A stretch of 64,000 bases of DNA. Origin: Halalkalibacter urbisdiaboli (GTDB lineage: Bacteria; Bacillota; Bacilli; Bacillales; Bacillaceae_D). The position numbers and the translations under genes are program-made. Numbering within the stretch: position 1 is the stretch's first letter; every line of letters starts with the position of its first letter. The notes under the pieces are model-generated. The model worked only from the letters and a program-made list of their open reading frames with translations. It ran no database searches and had not been told where the DNA came from. Positions 1 to 9,361 of the stretch are shown here, one piece after another. The stretch spans positions 1,259,209-1,323,208 of the forward strand of contig NZ_MVJM01000002.1 of the NCBI RefSeq assembly GCF_002156385.1. The letters run 5' to 3'.

Positions 1-127
1 AATCACTTTCAGCTATAAAGCATTCCCCCCTTTTTACATAATCATCGACAATGTGTCGAGATGGGTCTGCTAATAACAGTAAATACATTGGCGGTGTTTC
101 CCCAATTTTTAGTTTCCTAATCTTTAT
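1..127 (-). CDS. GNAT-type N-acetyltransferase, N-terminal fragment (runs off left edge)
   Basis: About 42 codons are visible, beginning IKIRKLKIGE and continuing with the hydrophobic run MYLLLLADPSRHIVDDYV. This resembles the beta1-alpha1 start of GNAT acetyltransferases, which move an acetyl group from acetyl-CoA to an amine. The rest lies beyond the window. No ATG sits at the expected N-terminus: the reading frame opens after a TAG, runs through a GGGGGAAGGA ribosome site, and the codon where a start is expected is ATA at 127-125. Initiation at that codon, at a following ATT, or only at the internal ATG (about codon 14) are all possible, so the gene may be impaired. The family assignment rests on a short fragment. 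Confidence 0.5.
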   Translation of the reverse strand, partial: MKIRKLKIGETPPMYLLLLADPSRHIVDDYVKRGECFIAESD

Positions 128-225
128 AGTTCCTTCCCCCTATTAAACGTAATGTCACCTTTCATCATTTCCTATCTTACTAATCTGCCACAATTGACAT
201 TAACTCTCTTGCTTTCGATCATCCT

Positions 226-1962
226 TTAAGACATGACTTTTAAGGGGGTATCTTGCTCTGATTGTATCAATCGTTTATAGACGGTCCCATTGCTTACTAA
301 CTGTTCATGATTGCCTTGTTCAACAAGTCGTCCGCGATTCAAAACAAAAATGCAATCGGCATTTCTAATTGTTGAAAGGCGATGAGCAATGATGATCGTT
401 GTTTTCCCTTTTCGGTAGGCATCAATGTTTTCTTGAATGAGCCGTTCTGAAATTAAATCAAGGGCAGAAGTCGCTTCATCTAGAATCAAGATTTCTGGAT
501 CGCGAATCAGTGCACGTGCAATCGCGATTCGTTGTCGTTGCCCTCCTGATAAGGTAATTCCGCGTTCACCAATAAAGGTGTCATAGCCATCAGGAAGGGT
601 AAGAATAAATTCGTGGATAAGGGCTGCTTGGCAAATGCGGTACAATTGGTCATCACTTACCTCTTCCATCCCCATGAGTATGTTATTCCTTACCGTATTC
701 GGGTAAAGGTATGGCTCCTGAAAAACAATCGCTACGCGGTTTGACCAGTCCGAACGCTCAATAGTTTTCAATGGCTTACCGTTCACAAGAATAACCCCTT
801 TTATCGGCTCGTAAAACCGGATTAATAACTGGGCTATGGTCGACTTTCCACCACCACTTGTGCCGACGATGGCGACTTTACGTCCAATTGGAAAATCAAG
901 ATCTAACGCTGATAAAATTGGTTCGTCCGCTTCCTCGTAAGAAAACTGAATATCCTTTACTTGCAAGGAGGTGATGGTTTCATGAAGTGGTTCCGTCCCA
1001 TTTTGCCAGGTAGGAGAATCCATGACTTTTCTGACGCGGTCAAGACTTGCTAATTTTGCAGAGAATCCCATGACCATGTTAAAAAGATTTTGGAAAGAAG
1101 ATACCAATTGGTTGCTAAATTGGTATAACACGACAAACACACCTATCGACATCTCCCCTCGTAATACCATCAACCCACCATAGCCTAATATGAAAAGGGT
1201 TACGCCCCATTTTATTGGCTCACTACTAATTAATTGTAGATTTAAAAGTTTTCCCTCTTGCATGACTGAATCAAAATACTTCGCGAAATACCGCTCATAA
1301 ATTCGTTTCTCCCAATCCATACGATGGTACGCAATAACTTCTCTTGTCGATGAAATGCCTTCTTCCATATGGACAATCAGCTGTGAACGAGTCTCCTGAA
1401 CTTGCTTTGCTTTTTCCTTAATTCTGCTTGAGAAGTACCTCCCTAATAAAACATAGATGATACAGCATCCAAGACTAAACACTAGAATAAGAGGGCTATT
1501 ATACCCGACAATAAAAAATAAAATAAATGCAGCTGCGAATTGCTGGAGTCCTCTAGGGATGTCGTTTCCAATCATCCCTCCTACTGTTCCAATATCATTC
1601 ACAACATAATGAACATACGAGCCTGTTCGTTCTTTTTGCAACGCTGATGCAGGGATTTGATACATGAACTTCATAAAGTTTTGTACCAAATGCTCGGTTA
1701 TTGCTGCATTCGTTTTGTGAATCATATGCGGGCCGAATGTAAATAAAAACGAATAAGCCACAAACGCTATTATCATTAAAAGTAGGATATAATGGACGTT
1801 TTGATAATTTTGTGCGATTAGTACATCATCAATCAGCGTTTGTTGCAGGCCAATCGTAGCTAAAAATGCATAGGACTCTGCAATCATTAACATTGTCGCA
1901 AATACGACCATCCCTTTTACTGGGGATACATAGGTGGCTAACCATTTGATATTTTGTTTCAT
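226..1962 (-). CDS. ABC exporter half-transporter (TMD-NBD), second gene of pair
   Basis: A 578-residue fused permease/ATPase. The first ~310 residues hold six membrane segments of the type I exporter fold. The ATPase domain follows with Walker A GTSGGGKST, signature LSGGQRQR, Walker B ILILDEATSALD with the catalytic Glu, and the H-loop IIIAHRLSTI. It starts one base after the stop of the upstream half-transporter, and its ribosome site GAGGGGG lies inside that gene's end, so the two are translated together and very probably form a heterodimeric exporter of drugs, lipids or peptides. Both partners keep catalytic residues, unlike BmrC/BmrD or LmrCD pairs with one degenerate site. The substrate cannot be read from sequence. 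Confidence 0.9.
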   Translation of the reverse strand: MKQNIKWLATYVSPVKGMVVFATMLMIAESYAFLATIGLQQTLIDDVLIAQNYQNVHYILLLMIIAFVAYSFLFTFGPHMIHKTNAAITEHLVQNFMKFMYQIPASALQKERTGSYVHYVVNDIGTVGGMIGNDIPRGLQQFAAAFILFFIVGYNSPLILVFSLGCCIIYVLLGRYFSSRIKEKAKQVQETRSQLIVHMEEGISSTREVIAYHRMDWEKRIYERYFAKYFDSVMQEGKLLNLQLISSEPIKWGVTLFILGYGGLMVLRGEMSIGVFVVLYQFSNQLVSSFQNLFNMVMGFSAKLASLDRVRKVMDSPTWQNGTEPLHETITSLQVKDIQFSYEEADEPILSALDLDFPIGRKVAIVGTSGGGKSTIAQLLIRFYEPIKGVILVNGKPLKTIERSDWSNRVAIVFQEPYLYPNTVRNNILMGMEEVSDDQLYRICQAALIHEFILTLPDGYDTFIGERGITLSGGQRQRIAIARALIRDPEILILDEATSALDLISERLIQENIDAYRKGKTTIIIAHRLSTIRNADCIFVLNRGRLVEQGNHEQLVSNGTVYKRLIQSEQDTPLKVMS

Positions 1963-1963
1963 C

Positions 1964-3736
1964 TTATGCCCCCTCTAATGCTTTTCCAGCAGCAAGTTGA
2001 TAAAAGGCCCCTTCTCGCATCATCAATTCCTCAAACGTCCCCATTTCTAGTACACGTCCTTTTTCTATGAGGACAATCTTGTTATAATCCTTTATTGTTG
2101 ATAAACGATGGGCAACCGTGATGGTTGTTCGTCCTTCCATTAGTAGTTGCAAAGCAGCCTGCACTTCTTTTTCACTGATCGTATCGAGCGATGCAGTCGC
2201 TTCATCTAGTAAAATGATCGGAGGATTCTTAATAAACATCCGCGCAATGGAAATCCGTTGCTTTTGGCCACCAGACAGTTTGACTCCCCGCTCCCCAAGT
2301 AACGTATCATAGCCTTGTGGGAGCTCACAAATAAAATCATGGGCATATGCACCCTTTGCAGCAGCAACGACCTCTTCAAAACTGGCATCAGGACAACCAA
2401 ACAAGATGTTGTCACGAACACTAGCGCCAAATAAATATGTCTCTTGAAACACAAAGCCGAGGTTCGCCCGTAAATCTTGAAAAGAGAGCTCCTGAATTGG
2501 AATCCTATCAAGTAAGATAGCTCCATCTGTCGGATCGTAAAATCGGCCAATGAGCTTAAGTACGGTTGATTTTCCGTTTCCACTCGCTCCAACGAGTGCA
2601 ACCTTTTCACCAGGATTAACGGTTAATTCAAACTTGTCTAACACCTTTGGACCATCTGTGTATTGAAATGAAACTTGGTCAAATGTGATAAGCCCATTTG
2701 ATGTTGGAAGTGAGGTTTTTTGTGCGGACTCTGTTACGAGTGGGGTAAGTTTTAAAAATCGATATAGTTTTTCTGCCTGATTCATTAGAACCTTTTGTTC
2801 AGTGATGGACGTAACGACAACCGTTAAAATATGCATCGTTTGAAAATAATAAAGCAAAAAGGCTACAAATGCCCCCGTTGATAGCTCCCCAATTTGTGAG
2901 AGATGGACCCCGTAAATAATAATAGCGATACCCCCGATGTAATACGACATCCGGCGGTTCGTCCCTCGCCAAAAGGCAAACCAGTAGGTTGTAATCATGC
3001 GGTCATTTAATTGCCTGTGCTGCTGCTTTACGCGCTCTAAATCCCATGCTTCGGCAGCATTTGCACGGAGGTCTGCCAATGAAGCGATGCTTTCATAAAT
3101 TTTTTGATTAAAATGAATACGCTCTGTTGCTAATTTCTTGGAGTTAATGGATGCTTTTCTCTCGAGGTAAGGTCCGAAAAGATAATATAAGAAGAAGCTA
3201 GGAATGAGGATAAGACTTAATTTAAGACTAATCGTTGCCATTAAAATAATGGAAATAAGTGAGAAAATTAATCCATTAATCATTCCAGGGAAATGCAGTC
3301 GATATAACTGTTGTAGAGAAGCCACCTCTGTATTCATTAGAGATAAACTTTCTCCAATTGGATGCTTTTCGAAATAAGCAAACCCTAGTTTTCGTAAATG
3401 TGTGTAAATGGCAAATTGCATATCGCGCGAGGCTCTTTCCTGTAACGATCGTTGAGTTAGATTCCGAACGGCTGTAAATGCTATCGTTAAGAGAACTAAA
3501 AGGGCTATTAATCCGATAAGCACCATAAACTGTTTTGATGACTCTGCTGCTAAAACTGAGTCAATAAAGTATTGAATAAATTTCGGAATCGCAAGTTCTA
3601 CCCCCGTAACGACGAAGCCGCAGAAGATTAGCAGGCAAAGCATGAAGGCATAGGGACGTAAAAAAGACAACGTCCAAACATACACGGTACGTTGACGAAT
3701 TGCTTTGCTCCCTGTTTGACTTGAGTATTCGCTCAT
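1964..3736 (-). CDS. ABC exporter half-transporter (TMD-NBD), first gene of pair
   Basis: A 590-residue fused exporter subunit with six N-terminal membrane segments and a C-terminal ATPase: Walker A GASGNGKST, signature LSGGQKQR, Walker B IILLDEATASLD, H-loop ITVAHRLSTI. The ATG at 3736 follows a strong AAAGGAGG ribosome site. It is the promoter-proximal gene of a two-gene operon with the 226-1962 gene. A vancomycin-resistance-style two-component system lies just upstream on the same strand but is separated by a terminator-like hairpin, so regulation by that system is only a guess. The exported substrate is unknown. Confidence 0.9.
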   Translation of the reverse strand: MSEYSSQTGSKAIRQRTVYVWTLSFLRPYAFMLCLLIFCGFVVTGVELAIPKFIQYFIDSVLAAESSKQFMVLIGLIALLVLLTIAFTAVRNLTQRSLQERASRDMQFAIYTHLRKLGFAYFEKHPIGESLSLMNTEVASLQQLYRLHFPGMINGLIFSLISIILMATISLKLSLILIPSFFLYYLFGPYLERKASINSKKLATERIHFNQKIYESIASLADLRANAAEAWDLERVKQQHRQLNDRMITTYWFAFWRGTNRRMSYYIGGIAIIIYGVHLSQIGELSTGAFVAFLLYYFQTMHILTVVVTSITEQKVLMNQAEKLYRFLKLTPLVTESAQKTSLPTSNGLITFDQVSFQYTDGPKVLDKFELTVNPGEKVALVGASGNGKSTVLKLIGRFYDPTDGAILLDRIPIQELSFQDLRANLGFVFQETYLFGASVRDNILFGCPDASFEEVVAAAKGAYAHDFICELPQGYDTLLGERGVKLSGGQKQRISIARMFIKNPPIILLDEATASLDTISEKEVQAALQLLMEGRTTITVAHRLSTIKDYNKIVLIEKGRVLEMGTFEELMMREGAFYQLAAGKALEGA

Positions 3737-3893
3737 TTTATCCTCCTTTCAAGGGATGTTAAAATATGTATTATAAAAATATATCAATTAATCATTGTGT
3801 TTACAATATTATTTTGCATTTATGTTTAAATTTTCTAAATTATATACAACTATTCACATACCCCTTTTAGCTTTTAAAAAACAGCTACTGTAA

Positions 3894-3931
3894 CAGAAAA
3901 GAGACACAAATCAGTACGGTTTGCATCTCTT
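3894..3931 (-). terminator. Intrinsic terminator after the two-component operon
   Basis: On the minus strand AAGAGATGCAAA pairs with TTTGTGTCTCTT (12 bp with two G-U pairs, 9-base loop), followed by TTCTGTT. It lies about 50 bases past the histidine kinase stop. Confidence 0.55.
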
Positions 3932-3980
3932 CATGTATTCCCAAGTATTCCGAGAGCTGTTAAATATCTGGCACTCTCTT

Positions 3981-6179
3981 TTAGACGGTTGCTAAGGAAA
4001 TCGTAACTTTAAATAAATCTCCATCAACGTCGATCGTTAGAGTTCCTTCATGTAAATCGACAATCGATTTAGCAATGGCTAATCCAAGTCCCGATCCTTC
4101 TGTTTGCCTCGATGTATCACCACGCTTAAACCGTTCAAACAATTCATCGATATTCTCTCCTAATTCATATTTTGTCACATTTTTAATCGTAATGACTGCT
4201 TGATCCCGAATCACTTGAAGGGTGATATAAACTCTTGTTTGTTCAAGTGAATATTTAAGGCTGTTGCCAATAATATTATCGAACACTCTCCACATTTTTT
4301 GTCCATCCACATAGGCATAGACAGACCGCTCCGGCTTAGTTACACGAATGTGTAACGTTGATGCTTGGATTGCCTCATTATATTCGGCTAATGCTTGCTC
4401 GAGAAGCTGGCACAAATCAACCTTTTCCTTCGTAAGCTCTATATTACCGGTTGCCATTTTTGTTGCTTCAAATAAATCATCAATTAAGATTTTCAGCCGT
4501 TTTGATTTCCGATCGATTATGTCGAGATACGCGGTTCGATCTTCTTCATCTAAATGCTTATCCTTTAATAACTCCGTATAGGTGATAATCGACGTTAAAG
4601 GCGTTCGCAAATCATGGCTGACATTTGAAATTAACTCCGTCTTTAATCGTTCACTTTTCGCTTGCTCTCGTTGCGACGTTTTGACCCCTCGTTTTAATGA
4701 ATTAATATTTTCCGCGAGTTTAGCAAAGATAGATCGTCCCTTTACAGGTAAGTCTGGCTGAAAGTGTCCATTTGTCACTTCAGCAACATTCCGTACAATC
4801 AAATTAAGATAGCCTGCCTGTCTCATAAAGATAAAAAGAACGGGTATTCCTACGACAAGAAGCAGTGGTGCAACGATAATGATAAATCTAGGGTCGATAA
4901 ATACTAGCATCGTACTACTTCCTAACATAAACACGATCGTTAAAAGGAGCAGTAATTGAGTACCAACCTTTCTAACAAGAAAAGCGTCCCTTATCGCTTG
5001 ATATATCCGAACGATCATTGAGTCTTTTGCTTCTTCCACCAAAATTAAAGGTTCACGTAATTTTTTTATAAGAAAGAGCAACTGAAGCGTCGTTACACTT
5101 ACAAATAGTGTCGATACGACTAATTGGACCAGGACATCTTGAATAAAGACTGATAATAGATCGTAATAATAAAGATTTCCTGAACTCGTAACACTTTCTA
5201 CTGTTAGTAAGCTACTAACAAGTAGCAGAATTATTCGAATGTCTAAAGGAACTCGATCATAAAGCACTTGCCATTTTTCAATTTTTTCAAAAGGGAAAAT
5301 AGCTTTATTTCTTAACATGATAAAAGCTGATATAAGCGCGATGACTCCTAAGATGAAATAGCTTAACAATACGACTTGATTTTTCTTAAATCGTTGAAAA
5401 TTATTCATGATTTCACTACCAGCTTGAGCATCTTTCGAAATGGCGATGACTCCTTCAAACTGACTTGATTCAGAAAGTGTAATCGGATTTCCGGAATTAC
5501 CCAAGTAAAAATATTGTCCTTCAAACGATAAATAATGACCCGCGCCATACGATTTCACGAAAAGCATATCCTTTGTTGAGAGTTGTTCAGGTGTCATCGT
5601 TTCTGGTAGATTCGAGTATGTTTTCCCTGATGTTTTCTCTTTTAAATAGTATGTAAATACACTTTTGTATCGCTCAAGCTCTACACGGGCACTCTGTAGT
5701 TCTTGAAAATGTCTATTTATTTCCTGTTCTTTTTCACTTATTATTTTTTTACTTACATGTTCATCATTCGTAAAATTTGCTGAAATGTCTTCGATTTTAC
5801 GATCTCTTTCCTCTTTATAAAGCCGAGCCATTTCCTCATTTCCTGTACGTTCAGCTTCTTGTATATCGTACTTATACTGCTCATTTATACTCGCTATTTG
5901 CTCAGAAAGCGTTCCATAGCGGTATCGATGTTCATCAATCTCGTCCTGACTAACTTCAATCGATTTTTTTACTTCAGCTTTCGTTTTAATCAATTCAACC
6001 TGTGAAAGTAAAAAAGTAAAATGCTCAAATTGCCTAGCAAAGTTCTCTGTTTGAAAATAACTAGGTTTTACATACTCGCTTCCATGGGTGCTTACCGAGA
6101 TTAAGCTCATCCCACCTAATGTTAATAACATCAATAGGATAACTGTTCGAATAAGTTCATTTTTCAATTTTGTAGCCAA
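3981..6179 (-). CDS. Membrane sensor histidine kinase, VanS/OmpR-class partner
   Basis: A 732-residue kinase. An N-terminal membrane segment (about 10-30) is followed by a long extracellular part (about 30-270) rich in Glu/Lys/Arg and probably coiled coil, then several membrane segments (about 272-460), a HAMP-like linker, and the kinase core with phospho-acceptor His522 in SNVSHDLRTP, an N box, and the G2 box EGSGLGLAIAKS. The usual DxGxG G1 box is replaced by a KNVTKYEL stretch, a feature I associate with a subgroup of VanS-like kinases. It overlaps the response regulator gene by 23 bases. The start is a TTG with an unclear ribosome site; a second TTG four codons later is possible. The signal sensed is unknown; the long outer coiled coil suggests cell-envelope sensing. 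Confidence 0.85.
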   Translation of the reverse strand: MATKLKNELIRTVILLMLLTLGGMSLISVSTHGSEYVKPSYFQTENFARQFEHFTFLLSQVELIKTKAEVKKSIEVSQDEIDEHRYRYGTLSEQIASINEQYKYDIQEAERTGNEEMARLYKEERDRKIEDISANFTNDEHVSKKIISEKEQEINRHFQELQSARVELERYKSVFTYYLKEKTSGKTYSNLPETMTPEQLSTKDMLFVKSYGAGHYLSFEGQYFYLGNSGNPITLSESSQFEGVIAISKDAQAGSEIMNNFQRFKKNQVVLLSYFILGVIALISAFIMLRNKAIFPFEKIEKWQVLYDRVPLDIRIILLLVSSLLTVESVTSSGNLYYYDLLSVFIQDVLVQLVVSTLFVSVTTLQLLFLIKKLREPLILVEEAKDSMIVRIYQAIRDAFLVRKVGTQLLLLLTIVFMLGSSTMLVFIDPRFIIIVAPLLLVVGIPVLFIFMRQAGYLNLIVRNVAEVTNGHFQPDLPVKGRSIFAKLAENINSLKRGVKTSQREQAKSERLKTELISNVSHDLRTPLTSIITYTELLKDKHLDEEDRTAYLDIIDRKSKRLKILIDDLFEATKMATGNIELTKEKVDLCQLLEQALAEYNEAIQASTLHIRVTKPERSVYAYVDGQKMWRVFDNIIGNSLKYSLEQTRVYITLQVIRDQAVITIKNVTKYELGENIDELFERFKRGDTSRQTEGSGLGLAIAKSIVDLHEGTLTIDVDGDLFKVTISLATV

Positions 6180-6849
6180 TCCCCCATACCACCTTTACAT
6201 ACCTTGGATTTTTCGGGTCAATTTCAATTTTTTCACGAATTTTACGAATGTGGACAGCGACTGTATTTTCCGCATTAATACAAGGCTCGTTCCAAACTCG
6301 TTCGTATATTTCATCAATAGAGAATACCCTACCAGCGTTCGTCATTAATAGTTCCACTATTTTATATTCAATCTTCGTTAATTTTACTGGCTCTCCATGA
6401 ATCGCTACTTCTTTTGCCGTTTGATTAAGAGAAAGACCATTTATTTCTATTAGCTTCTCATGATGTTCATACGTTCCTAACGTGACGTACCGTCTTAATA
6501 ATGATTTTACTCTTGCAATCAGCTCGAGTGGCTGAAACGGCTTCGTAACATAATCATCTGCGCCTATTTGGAGTCCCAGTATTTTATCGGTATCCTCGCT
6601 TTTTGCGCTTAACATTAAGATTGGGATGTTCTTTTGCTCGCGTATTTTCATCGTTGTCGCCAGTCCGTCTAGCCTTGGCATCATCACATCTAAAATCATT
6701 AAATGAACATCCTGCTCATTCAGCTTCTCAATGGCTTCTATTCCATCTTGCGCTTGAATGACAGTCATCCCTTCATTTTTCAAATAAATGTCGATTGCCT
6801 CTCTAATTTCCTTTTCATCATCAACAACTAAAACCGTAAATGAATTCAT
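6157..6849 (-). CDS. OmpR/VanR-family response regulator
   Basis: A 230-residue regulator with an N-terminal receiver (acidic pair Asp10-Asp11, phospho-acceptor Asp54 in LMILDVMMP, Lys103 in TKPF) and a C-terminal winged helix (EYKIVELLMTNAGRVFS, then VAVHIRKIREKIE and RYVKVVWGIGYK). It is phosphorylated by the overlapping kinase downstream and should bind DNA as a dimer. The ATG at 6849 follows a GGGGGAG ribosome site. Targets are not evident; the ABC exporter genes further downstream are candidates by position only. Confidence 0.92.
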   Translation of the reverse strand: MNSFTVLVVDDEKEIREAIDIYLKNEGMTVIQAQDGIEAIEKLNEQDVHLMILDVMMPRLDGLATTMKIREQKNIPILMLSAKSEDTDKILGLQIGADDYVTKPFQPLELIARVKSLLRRYVTLGTYEHHEKLIEINGLSLNQTAKEVAIHGEPVKLTKIEYKIVELLMTNAGRVFSIDEIYERVWNEPCINAENTVAVHIRKIREKIEIDPKNPRYVKVVWGIGYKIEK

Positions 6850-6957
6850 TACTCTCCCCCTTCTTCACTCGTTTCGTATAGTGATAGTATAAGTTGAAAA
6901 TCTTAATATTCCCTTACTATAAATCTTAAAAATTTCTTAATAAATCTACCTTCACAA

Positions 6958-7019
6958 GAAAAAAGCCTCACATAAGGAGACCTTTCATACATTATATTTT
7001 TGTCTCCATCAGTGAGGCT
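6958..7019 (-). terminator. Two-part intrinsic terminator overlapping the GNAT 3' end
   Basis: On the minus strand AGCCTCAC pairs with GTGAGGCT, with an inner GGAGAC/GTCTCC pair, followed by TTTTTTC. The GNAT stop codon lies inside the hairpin loop. Confidence 0.8.
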
Positions 7020-7423
7020 ACTTCCCGAAACCCTAGTTTTTCATATAAACGTCGTGCTGGATTTCCCGCAAAGACATTTAGTTGAACACGATTAAAGCCC
7101 CGGTGCTTAAAATGATCAAGCGCAAATTCCATTAGCATGCGTCCTGCACCGTATTTGCGAAACTGGGGAAGGACGTATAGCTCTAATATAACTCCAGAAT
7201 AGTCATTCGTGTAGGGTCCCCTCGTTTCACCAAGCAGCACCCATCCTTGTAGTCTTTGCTGATGTGTAAGAACATAATAGATACCTTGATAAGGCGCATT
7301 CAAATCATAGTCGGTAATTTTATTCGTTTCATTTACATACCCCATCGTTGCTTCCTGTTGCACTTGACTCCCAATACTTTGTATATAATCAGTCTCTTCC
7401 TTCGTTGCTTTTCTAATAAGCAC
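6992..7423 (-). CDS. GNAT-family N-acetyltransferase
   Basis: A 143-residue single-domain acetyltransferase. The acetyl-CoA binding motif A is seen as LYVLPQFRKYGAGRMLMEF, followed by the beta-strand NRVQLNVFAGNPARRLYEKL and GFREV typical of motif B. The start is GTG at 7423 after AAGAGGTGAG. The gene has its own terminator and stands alone between the two-component system and an EamA transporter. The acceptor (protein N-terminus, amino acid, antibiotic) cannot be inferred. Confidence 0.85.
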   Translation of the reverse strand: MLIRKATKEETDYIQSIGSQVQQEATMGYVNETNKITDYDLNAPYQGIYYVLTHQQRLQGWVLLGETRGPYTNDYSGVILELYVLPQFRKYGAGRMLMEFALDHFKHRGFNRVQLNVFAGNPARRLYEKLGFREVASLMETKI

Positions 7424-7503
7424 GTTTACTCACCTCTTTTACATCCTATTTAATTACTGTATTCAAGAGGTGGTCTGTTCGCTTCTTTTGCTGTAGTAAT
7501 CTT

Positions 7504-8376
7504 TTATAATTTCGACAATTTAGGCTTTAGCGATAGTAATGTAATCCCAATAAAAATGAAGCTGATTCCAAACCAAGCAAAGGTAGTCAACTGTTCTCCG
7601 ACAAAAAAGACACCTAATAAAGCGGCTGTTAAAGGTTCCGCCAACGAAAGTGTGACTGCTGTAGAAGAGGTGATCGAAGTTAACCCTTTTGAAAAGAGTA
7701 CATAGGCTAGTGCCGTCGCAATTACACCTAAATGAATACTTACCGCCATGCCTTGCCACTCTCGTAACCACGTCAGATCAAACATAAATAAAACAGGAAT
7801 TAGTAAAAGAGCGCTTAACGAAAAGACAATAGCCATCGCCATAAGGGGTGTAAACTGGTCAACGAGCTCTTTGCTTACAATTGTGTAGAGAGCAAATGTT
7901 AAACCAGCTCCTAAAGCCATGAACACCCCATATGGATCGATGTAAACGGAGTCCTTATTCACAAACAACATCAGACAACCAATAATCGATAAAGCTGTTG
8001 CGGCCCACCAAATTTTTGATGCCGGCCTTTTCCAAAATATCCACTCTAACATGCCCGCTAAAACAGGGGCACTGCCAATGGCTACAACGGTGCCAACTGC
8101 AACTCCCGTACTATAAACAGCTGAAAAAAAGAAAGGCTGATAACAGGCCATACACGCAGCAGCTAATAGAATAGGTCGGACTGGCCACCTCGTTTTTAGT
8201 GAAAATTGACCTGACAGGATAAGAATGAATAATAATGTCCCCCCACCGATGGCCAACCGCACAGCCCCAAGAGCCATTGGATGAGTGGACACTGGAGCAA
8301 AGGTTTGTGCTGTTCCTGTTGTTCCCCATAAAACAGCAGCCATCAAAACAAAAATAAATGCCCACGTTCCTTTCAC
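7504..8376 (-). CDS. EamA-family (drug/metabolite superfamily) transporter
   Basis: A 290-residue, ten-segment membrane protein made of two EamA repeats. Signature pieces are the N-terminal AVLWGTTGTAQTFAP and, in the second repeat, the LSLAEPLTAALLGVFFVGE motif. Such proteins move metabolites or amino acids, usually as exporters. The GTG start at 8376 follows GGGGGAGAG. It is transcribed alone and diverges from the YdhK lipoprotein gene across a 233-base region. The substrate is unknown. Confidence 0.88.
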   Translation of the reverse strand: MKGTWAFIFVLMAAVLWGTTGTAQTFAPVSTHPMALGAVRLAIGGGTLLFILILSGQFSLKTRWPVRPILLAAACMACYQPFFFSAVYSTGVAVGTVVAIGSAPVLAGMLEWIFWKRPASKIWWAATALSIIGCLMLFVNKDSVYIDPYGVFMALGAGLTFALYTIVSKELVDQFTPLMAMAIVFSLSALLLIPVLFMFDLTWLREWQGMAVSIHLGVIATALAYVLFSKGLTSITSSTAVTLSLAEPLTAALLGVFFVGEQLTTFAWFGISFIFIGITLLSLKPKLSKL

Positions 8377-8609
8377 GATAACTCTCCCCCGTCTTCAAAT
8401 CTAAAGTGGTTTGTTCACCAAAATTAACCATACCAGTAATCGGCATTTAAAAAAAGAGTATAGCTAGCATAACTAAGAAATTTCGATTAATTAGTATTTA
8501 AGTAACGAAATTAGGACAGGTTGAAGAAAAGTTCAACATTATATTTTCACAATCTGTCCATAGGAAACATTTTTTTATTGCATTAAAATAAGGAGCGAGG
8601 TGAGTAAAA

Positions 8610-9200
8610 ATGAAAAAATTTTTTTCTAGAATCGTTCCATTGATTGTTGTGATCGCTCTAACCGCTTGTGGAAACGGAAACGATGAGAACGATGAGCAAC
8701 ATACCGAGCCCGAGTCCGCTCCTGAGGAAAGCCTAGACAAGACAGGTCATGAACACATAGATCACTCGAGTTCAGGTGAGGTCCCTGAAAACTTAAAGGT
8801 GGAGGAAAACCCAGCCTTTGAAGTGGGAAGTAAAGCGTTGATTAATCATGGTCACATGCCCGGAATGGAAGGTACCGAAGCAACAATTGTTGGTGCCTAT
8901 CATACTAATGTGTATGCTGTTTCCTATACGTCAACAACGGGTGGCGAAAGAGTGGAAGAACATAAATGGGTCATTCATGAAGAGTTAAAGGATGCTGGTG
9001 AAGAACCGTTCGAACCTGGTACAGAGGTGACCCTTGAAGCAGATCATATGGAAGGAATGAAGGGTGCACTTGCTGAAATTGATTTCGTTGAAGAAACAAC
9101 GGTCTATATGGTTGATTTCACATTAACGACAGATGGCGAAGAAATTAAAAATCATAAATGGGTAACAGAAGATGAACTCTCGCCAATCGAACACCATTAA
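8610..9200 (+). CDS. YdhK-family lipoprotein (two DUF1541 repeats)
   Basis: A 196-residue secreted lipoprotein: Lys-rich start, hydrophobic core, and lipobox LTAC with the lipidated Cys near residue 20. An acidic, His-containing linker follows, then two copies of the DUF1541 unit (about 73-130 and 138-196), each with a HMPGMEG/HMEGMKG motif, a YAVSYT/YMVDFT strand and HKWV. The His/Met-rich motifs suggest metal binding, possibly copper, but that is inference; B. subtilis YdhK has no settled function. The ATG follows AAGGAGCGAGGTGAG. It is monocistronic. Confidence 0.85.
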   Translation: MKKFFSRIVPLIVVIALTACGNGNDENDEQHTEPESAPEESLDKTGHEHIDHSSSGEVPENLKVEENPAFEVGSKALINHGHMPGMEGTEATIVGAYHTNVYAVSYTSTTGGERVEEHKWVIHEELKDAGEEPFEPGTEVTLEADHMEGMKGALAEIDFVEETTVYMVDFTLTTDGEEIKNHKWVTEDELSPIEHH

Positions 9201-9226
9201 GTAAATACATCCCCCAAAATAGAAAA

Positions 9227-9322
9227 GGGGTTGTCTCAAAAGTATAAAGCGTCACAGCAATGGCTTCCTCCGCTACGCGCCATACGATGAGAATGTAGCG
9301 ACTACGCTCATTGCATGAAGGC
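9227..9322 (+). repeat. Interspersed intergenic repeat, copy 1
   Basis: Begins GGGGTTGTCTCAAAAG, continues AAAGCGTCACAGCAATGGCT, passes a CGCTACG stretch and ends ACTACGCTCATTGCATGAAG. The GCAATG and CATTGC parts can pair. Related copies are at 22453-22538 (+) and 35474-35562 (-), with a weaker one near 38930-39010 (-). Confidence 0.65.
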
Positions 9323-9361
9323 TGTGCCAAAAGGTTAAAAAACAACCTTTTGGCACAGTTT
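9322..9361. terminator. Perfect hairpin between convergent ydhK-like and cyclase genes
   Basis: CTGTGCCAAAAGGTT and its exact complement AACCTTTTGGCACAG are separated by a seven-base loop. The following bases are TTTCT on the plus strand and not T-rich on the minus strand, so it may serve mainly the plus strand or act in both directions. Confidence 0.65.
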
